Of a stretch of 11,578 nt of DNA, positions 7,957 to 11,578 are shown piece by piece. The stretch lies in contig CAMIWY010000014.1 of assembly GCA_946402595.1 (NCBI GenBank), positions 1-11,578 on the forward strand, read 5' to 3'. The notes beneath the pieces were generated by a model. The model was not told where the DNA came from and did not search any database. It worked only from the letters and a program-made list of their open reading frames with translations. Position 1 is the first letter of the stretch. Each line of letters opens with the position of its first letter. Source of the stretch: an uncultured Clostridia bacterium (lineage in GTDB: Bacteria > Bacillota > Clostridia > Peptostreptococcales > Anaerovoracaceae). A program made the translations under genes and the position numbers.

Positions 7957-7985
7957 ATTATATTACACAGAGTATTATCACGCAA
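7957..7985 (-). promoter_or_regulatory. pyk: Probable pyk promoter
   Basis: On the minus strand TTGCGT (7985-7980) is followed after 17 nt by a perfect TATAAT (7962-7957). Transcription would start near 7950 and give a leader of about 60 nt. The -35 match is poor, only 3 of 6 bases, which fits a promoter helped by an activator. It lies between the pilus operon terminator and pyk. Confidence 0.5.
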
Positions 7986-7996
7986 AACGTTTACAT
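7982..7996 (-). promoter_or_regulatory. cre-like site (CcpA operator candidate) at the pyk promoter
   Basis: Minus strand ATGTAAACGTTTTGC matches the Gram-positive cre consensus WTGNAANCGNWNNCW except for the last two positions. It overlaps the upstream edge of the -35 box. In several Firmicutes CcpA activates glycolytic genes, including pyk, from cre sites at or upstream of -35, so the position is sensible. No CcpA gene is in the window, and such short sites occur by chance. Confidence 0.3.
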
Positions 7997-8035
7997 ATCT
8001 GCCGCCCAAAAAATACAGCAGTCAGACGATCACAC

Positions 8036-8071
8036 GTATAATAAAAGGAACTGCAGATAATCTGCAGTCCC
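8036..8071 (-). terminator. Rho-independent terminator of the pilus operon
   Basis: On the minus strand GGGACTGCAGA (8071-8061) pairs with TCTGCAGTTCC (8057-8047) over 11 bp with one G-U wobble and a 3-nt loop, followed by TTTTATTATA. It starts 36 nt after the minor pilin stop codon at 8108. Read on the plus strand the stem has an A-C mismatch and no T-run, so it acts in the minus direction. It separates the pilus operon from pyk, which has the same orientation. Confidence 0.85.
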
Positions 8072-8107
8072 TCTGTTGCTATATCTCTTTCATCTATTCA
8101 TCAAAAA

Positions 8108-8818
8108 TTACCTGTTATCTTCGTTATCCCTGCGCCTTCTTATCAGCAGGAATATAAGCATCGCTGTCACCAGCGCAAATGTGACAGACCACATCACAAT
8201 TCCGGATGTATCTCCGGTCTTGGCTCTGCTCCCCTTGTCAGGGTCGTCCTTGTCTCCTTCAGGCGGAGCAGGTTCACCCTTGTAGCTGCAGTGATATCTG
8301 ATGTAATCAGGCTTCTCTCCCTGATTGTTCTCACATACGATCTTTTCTACTATAAGGTCTCCGCTCTTCAGCGGATTGTTCTTCACATATATCCTTACAG
8401 TATATGTAGTATCCTCGTACTCATATCTCTCATCAGGCTCTGTTGTGAGCGGCTCCAGTGTATATTCATAGAGTCCCGCTCTTGTGAAATACAGCGCCGG
8501 TTCACTTACCGTCCCGCCGTCTCCGCTCGTAGTGAAGACATGCTCATCATCTCCTGACAAAGTGAACGTGTATGTTCCTCCCAATGCACCGCCCGGCATA
8601 GGATTGGATGGATCAACAGCAGTCAGCTGATAGTCACGGCTGTCATTGAAGTCTTCATCCGTCGTTCCCATCACGTTGAAGCTCTGCCCTACGGACAAAG
8701 TCACGTTACCGGATGTGTCGGCGAAAGTCTGTGCACTGCAAAGCATGACTGTGCTCAGTACAAGCACCGCCATAATGAGAATATGAACGATACGTATTCG
8801 TTGCATTCTATGTATCAT
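8108..8818 (-). CDS. FctB-like minor (basal) pilin with sortase-type C-terminal signal
   Basis: A 236-residue surface protein with a signal peptide (likely cut after Ala33), one beta-rich domain of the Spy0128/FctA pilin type (GTYTFTLSG, GLYEYTLEP, YTVRIYVKN), a Pro/Asp/Lys-rich linker (residues 181-197), then a sorting signal: RAKTGD (198-203), a hydrophobic helix (207-226) and an RRRR tail. Size, proline-rich tail and place after the sortase match S. pyogenes FctB, the basal pilin that attaches the fibre to the wall. Odd points: the motif lacks the usual LP, the isopeptide Lys and Asn are not evident, and Cys162 and Cys177 sit on what should be adjacent strands. The ATG overlaps the sortase stop (ATGA) with GGAGAG 9 nt upstream, so translation is coupled. 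It is the last gene of the operon. Confidence 0.75.
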   Translation of the reverse strand: MIHRMQRIRIVHILIMAVLVLSTVMLCSAQTFADTSGNVTLSVGQSFNVMGTTDEDFNDSRDYQLTAVDPSNPMPGGALGGTYTFTLSGDDEHVFTTSGDGGTVSEPALYFTRAGLYEYTLEPLTTEPDERYEYEDTTYTVRIYVKNNPLKSGDLIVEKIVCENNQGEKPDYIRYHCSYKGEPAPPEGDKDDPDKGSRAKTGDTSGIVMWSVTFALVTAMLIFLLIRRRRDNEDNR

Positions 8819-9798
8819 CTTCGAATCTCTCCATTATCGCAAGTCAGATCATCAGATTCATCTGCTTCAGCTTTGCGTTTTTTCTTATGTATCCACAGTA
8901 GGATACAGAGTAATATGAGCAGTCCCGCGCCTGCGTACCACCACCATGGCAGTGTCAGGAAGAACGGCAGTCCATCCTTGGCCGTAGGTTCTTCATAGAA
9001 CGGGTCCTCATATGTTTCGTCTGTCAGTTTGCACGCAAGTATGTACCTCAGGTTCGTCAGGCCTCCCGCGCATGTTGACAGCAGTATGATGTTGTCACCT
9101 TCCTTCACTCCGATGTCTCGGGTGAATTTGGCTTCATCCTGAATATGCTGCAGGTATTCCTGCTGGTTCACATCAGTGACTTCAGTATCGTAGATCGTGA
9201 AGTCGTATGCGTCTGCTTCGATCATGGCGAACATATGCAGCCCGTGCTGCTTATCGCCAAAATATATGTTCCCGTACTCATGCGAGTCGAAGAACGACTT
9301 CTCCAGGAACAGGTCCAGATCTCCGAACATCATCCCCTTGTCCATGTGATGGGCATAGATGATGCTGTTGAGGTCGGAAAAGTCCGGTGAGTTCCTGTAG
9401 TCCAGGAACGGACATCCGTAAAGCGCGAACTCGCCTGTCGCGGATGTGTTGATGTACTTGTCGTTGTCCTCTGCCTGTGTGACCGGATAGTCGATATGGG
9501 TACCGTAGACCGTTATCCAGGCAAAGACATCAGGATTGATCTTGTGTAGCTCTCCGAATGACAGATACGGCTCTGTATCTGGCTTGTATGTCTCGAGCAC
9601 TGTCGGTGCCGCGGACTGATACATCCTGTGAGTGTCCCACAGACTGAATATCCCGAATGATATGAGCAGAAGAATGAACAGCAGTACCAGAAGGTCGACA
9701 AATCCGTCCAGAACATCTATGACTCTTCCTGCCAGGGGCCTCCGCGGAGGCCCCTGCGGCATGTCATTATTCACTTGAGGATCTATCTTTCCTGCCAT
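8815..9798 (-). CDS. srtB: Class B sortase, probable pilin polymerase
   Basis: Sortases cut a sorting signal between Thr and Gly and join the Thr carboxyl to an amino group on another pilin or the cell wall. The 327-residue protein has a membrane helix at about residues 33-53, a class B sortase domain (about 85-260) and a second helix at about 283-303 with a basic, then acidic cytoplasmic tail. Catalytic residues are His150 in YAHHMDKGMMFGDL, Cys243 in LLSTCAGG and Arg251 in NLRYILACKL. Two membrane helices are typical of pilin polymerases rather than housekeeping sortases. It sits between the backbone and minor pilin genes, like S. pyogenes Spy0129 (SrtC). The ribosome binding site is weak (AGCAGG only 1 nt from ATG), and a strong palindrome lies at codons 14-21, both suggesting low translation. 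Confidence 0.93.
   Translation of the reverse strand: MAGKIDPQVNNDMPQGPPRRPLAGRVIDVLDGFVDLLVLLFILLLISFGIFSLWDTHRMYQSAAPTVLETYKPDTEPYLSFGELHKINPDVFAWITVYGTHIDYPVTQAEDNDKYINTSATGEFALYGCPFLDYRNSPDFSDLNSIIYAHHMDKGMMFGDLDLFLEKSFFDSHEYGNIYFGDKQHGLHMFAMIEADAYDFTIYDTEVTDVNQQEYLQHIQDEAKFTRDIGVKEGDNIILLSTCAGGLTNLRYILACKLTDETYEDPFYEEPTAKDGLPFFLTLPWWWYAGAGLLILLCILLWIHKKKRKAEADESDDLTCDNGEIRR
9733..9756. repeat. Perfect 24-bp GC-rich palindrome inside the sortase gene
   Basis: Positions 9733-9756 equal their own reverse complement over all 24 bases (half-site CAGGGGCCTCCG). In the mRNA it can form a 10-bp stem, nearly all GC, with a CGCG loop, about 40-65 nt into the sortase coding region (residues Gln-Gly-Pro-Pro-Arg-Arg-Pro-Leu). 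No T-run follows, so it is not an intrinsic terminator. It lies between the pilin and the bulk of the sortase mRNA, where it could stabilise the upstream pilin message or slow sortase translation. Confidence 0.8.
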
Positions 9799-9822
9799 TC
9801 CTGCTTACTCTGGTTCTCGTTA

Positions 9823-10848
9823 TTAGCGAGCCATCTTTCTTCTTCTGGATGCTACATACATTGCTGCTGCAGCTCCGCCGATAGCGATCATCATAACGAA
9901 CGGAAGGATGTTCATGATCACGCCTGTAATGGTGATGTCATTAAGTGTATTTGTTACTGTAGCAGTGTTAGCTTCCTGGTTGGTTGCTGTCTCGATCAGT
10001 CCTTTATCCCCGGATGAGTATTCAATTACAGGTTCCTCATAGTTAGTAGGTGCGGTCTCGCTTACAACATAAGTTGTTCCTACAGGGATATTAGTGAGCT
10101 CTGCGGATTCTCCTGCTTTTAGTTTGAGCTCGATTTCTTCACCATAATCATAAGTCTCTCCGTTATATGTGATAGTTGCTGATGCAGGGTTGAATCCAGT
10201 TGAATCTCTAGTGAATACTACTGTGATGGTGAATTCCTGATCAGGATCTGCATATTCAGGATTTGAAACGACCTTGCTTACAGTGAGAGGTGCAACCTCA
10301 GTAAACAGGTTTGTAAACGCTGCTTCTGTAACCTTTTTGCCAGAGTCTTCATCTGCATCTGCAGCATTGAAATTATTCGATGCCATGTGATACTCATATT
10401 CAAGTCCCTCTGTTCCATTTTTAACGAGTACCTGAACATAGTATGTATTACCTCCAGTGTTGGCATCAAGTCCATATCCGTCTGTAATCGCATCTGCGGT
10501 AGTCTCTGTAAGTGTGAACAGATATTCACCGGCAACATCAAGATCTGAAAAATCGCTCTGGCTAAATCCGCCTGTAACTGTTTTTGCACCAGTACCATCT
10601 GTAGAAACTTTTACAGTTGTTGAAATATCACCTACCGCCTTCGGTGCAACGACATGTCCTGCAGGTGCTTCTTCTGCATTAGCCTGAGTCAGTTTGAAGC
10701 CAAACGTCTGCTCTGTTGTTACACCATTTGCAACATTCAGTGTCTTTTTTACAGGAATTACCTCATCAGCTGCAAATACGCTGAGGCTTCCTGCCATCAT
10801 TGTTACTGCTACGACTACTGCCAGCAGTAATACTCTAAATTTCTTCAT
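9823..10848 (-). CDS. Spy0128/FctA-like major (backbone) pilin
   Basis: A 341-residue secreted pilin: signal peptide (cut near Ala26/Ala27), two Ig-like domains and a sorting signal with ITITG (305-309), a hydrophobic helix (312-333) and an RRRK tail. Each domain shows the triad for a self-formed Lys-Asn isopeptide bond. Domain 1 has Lys34 or Lys35 (IPVKKTL), Glu115 (FTLTET) and Asn180 (FTN). Domain 2 has Lys192 (TVSKVV), Glu264 (YVVSET) and Asn300 (TVTN). In Spy0128 of S. pyogenes the triads are K36/E117/N168 and K179/E258/N303, with the polymerisation Thr 8 residues after the last Asn; here Thr308 is also 8 after Asn300. Lys171 or Lys172 is placed like the Spy0128 linking Lys161. The start has a strong AAGGAGG 8 nt upstream and the gene ends in tandem TAA codons. 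It looks more AT-rich than its neighbours. Confidence 0.9.
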   Translation of the reverse strand: MKKFRVLLLAVVVAVTMMAGSLSVFAADEVIPVKKTLNVANGVTTEQTFGFKLTQANAEEAPAGHVVAPKAVGDISTTVKVSTDGTGAKTVTGGFSQSDFSDLDVAGEYLFTLTETTADAITDGYGLDANTGGNTYYVQVLVKNGTEGLEYEYHMASNNFNAADADEDSGKKVTEAAFTNLFTEVAPLTVSKVVSNPEYADPDQEFTITVVFTRDSTGFNPASATITYNGETYDYGEEIELKLKAGESAELTNIPVGTTYVVSETAPTNYEEPVIEYSSGDKGLIETATNQEANTATVTNTLNDITITGVIMNILPFVMMIAIGGAAAAMYVASRRRKMAR

Positions 10849-10904
10849 GGTTTGATCCTCCTTGATCTTTGATGAATAATGATAAAAATTGATATATATG
10901 TTCT

Positions 10905-10957
10905 AACAGGCTTGGTCCTCCCATGCCTGTTATGACCTTGTACTGCGGCTGTGCCGC
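10905..10957 (-). repeat. Two hairpins between the signal peptidase-like and major pilin genes
   Basis: The 108-nt gap holds two hairpins in the mRNA. GCGGC-aca-GCCGC (10957-10945) begins at the signal peptidase stop codon. AACAGGC (10931-10925) pairs with GCCTGTT (10911-10905), with an inner TGG/CCA extension and GAGGA loop. No T-run follows directly, so a full terminator is unlikely. An AT-rich stretch after it (10904-10870) could hold a weak internal promoter, but no good -35/-10 pair was found. Such hairpins may set a processed 5' end that favours the pilin message. Confidence 0.5.
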
Positions 10958-11565
10958 TACAGATTCCGCCTCCTGATCACTGTGATGATCCTGCCCTGCG
11001 TATCTGCTTTGTCGATGCATCCGTATGTACGGCTGTCGACTGAATACTCCCTGTTGTCTCCAAGGACGAATACCTGCTCGGGTCCGACTGTGAGCGGGAA
11101 CTCAGTTGCATCGACCACCGGCAGTGTCTCGCCTTCGATCAGCTTCTCCTGCTGAGGATAGCCGTTGATCTCAAGGCCATTGTCGTGATTGATGTCCACT
11201 GTATCGCCCCCTATCGCTACGACTCTGCGGAAGTCTGTTTTACCGTCCTTCTTGATAGCTATGAGGTCGCCCTGTACATAGTTCTTCTGCATCCGGTAGT
11301 AGATGACCAGGTCGCCATCTCTTAAGCCCGGATACATCGAATCGTCCTTGATCAGCTTGATTCCGAACAGGAATGTGAAGATGATCACCAGGAACAGTGC
11401 TATGACAGCTATCTTAGCGACCAGGAACAGCAGATCCTCCAGCAGTGTAGGCTGCTTTCTTATCCCGGCGTTCTGCGAGCTGATCTTTGCTGTTTTAGCT
11501 CTGTTTTCAAGCTGATCGTTCACGCCGCTCTCTTCAGCCTCTCTATAACGTTCTACCCGGCTCAT
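10957..11565 (-). CDS. lepB: Signal peptidase I family protein, SipA-like pilus accessory
   Basis: A 202-residue protein of the type I signal peptidase family (S26): a 45-residue cytoplasmic lead, a membrane helix at about residues 45-68 and an external catalytic domain. The nucleophile box is KDDSMYPGL with Ser76 present, and the last box GDNREYSVDSR (169-179) is normal. The Lys box, usually KRVVGLPGD, reads RRVVAIGGD, so Arg113 replaces the general-base Lys. In S. pyogenes FCT pili the related SipA has lost its catalytic residues and acts as an assembly chaperone, so this copy may also be a non-proteolytic pilus factor; residual activity cannot be excluded. It is the first complete gene seen in the operon, 108 nt before the major pilin. 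The ATG at 11565 is preceded by only 13 visible bases, with GAGAAAG. Confidence 0.85.
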   Translation of the reverse strand: MSRVERYREAEESGVNDQLENRAKTAKISSQNAGIRKQPTLLEDLLFLVAKIAVIALFLVIIFTFLFGIKLIKDDSMYPGLRDGDLVIYYRMQKNYVQGDLIAIKKDGKTDFRRVVAIGGDTVDINHDNGLEINGYPQQEKLIEGETLPVVDATEFPLTVGPEQVFVLGDNREYSVDSRTYGCIDKADTQGRIITVIRRRNL

Positions 11566-11578
11566 GACTAACTTTCTC

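Noticed and set aside
10905..10931. Hairpin read as an intrinsic terminator before the major pilin
   Set aside because: No T-run follows on either strand; the nearest T-rich stretch on the minus strand is over 15 nt away.
1..11578. CRISPR arrays, tRNA or rRNA genes, insertion sequences, phage genes
   Set aside because: No regularly spaced repeats, cloverleaf-like sequences, rRNA cores or transposase/integrase motifs were seen on either strand.

Overview
The window looks like chromosomal DNA of a strictly anaerobic Gram-positive bacterium of the Bacillota, class Clostridia. The basis is the gene order rnfC-D-G-E, typical clostridial AGGAGG-type ribosome binding sites, a class B sortase with Spy0128-type pilins, and moderate GC with AT-rich promoters. 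The family cannot be fixed from the sequence; Anaerovoracaceae/Mogibacterium-like or Lachnospiraceae-like organisms are reasonable guesses.

Region 1 (1-2994, minus strand) is the 5' part of an Rnf operon: rnfC, rnfD, rnfG and the first 48 codons of rnfE, tightly packed with overlapping or nearly touching ends. Rnf is a membrane ferredoxin:NAD+ oxidoreductase that couples electron flow to Na+ or H+ export; rnfA and rnfB would be expected beyond position 1. It has a strong -10 box at about 3235-3240 and a leader of about 230 nt with repeats and possible alternative hairpins.

Region 2 (2995-3577) is a gene-free divergent intergenic region holding that leader, stem-loop sequences and a probable plus-strand promoter. 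Region 3 (3578-6449, plus strand) has a CPBP-family intramembrane protease-like protein followed 64 nt later by a PLP-dependent Orn/Lys/Arg decarboxylase. Region 4 (6474-7889, minus strand) is pyruvate kinase, convergent with the decarboxylase, with its own promoter and a cre-like site.

Region 5 (8036-11578, minus strand) is the most distinctive part. It is an operon in the order signal peptidase-like protein, two-domain Spy0128/FctA-like backbone pilin, class B sortase, FctB-like minor pilin, ending in a clear intrinsic terminator. This is the order of sipA-fctA-srtC-fctB in the FCT pilus region of Streptococcus pyogenes, here in a clostridial setting. Unusual details are a Lys-to-Arg change at the general-base position of the signal peptidase-like protein, proline-less sorting motifs, a Cys pair in the minor pilin where isopeptide residues are missing, and a perfect 24-bp palindrome early in the sortase gene. 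A tip adhesin (Cpa-like) gene, if present, would lie upstream of position 11578.
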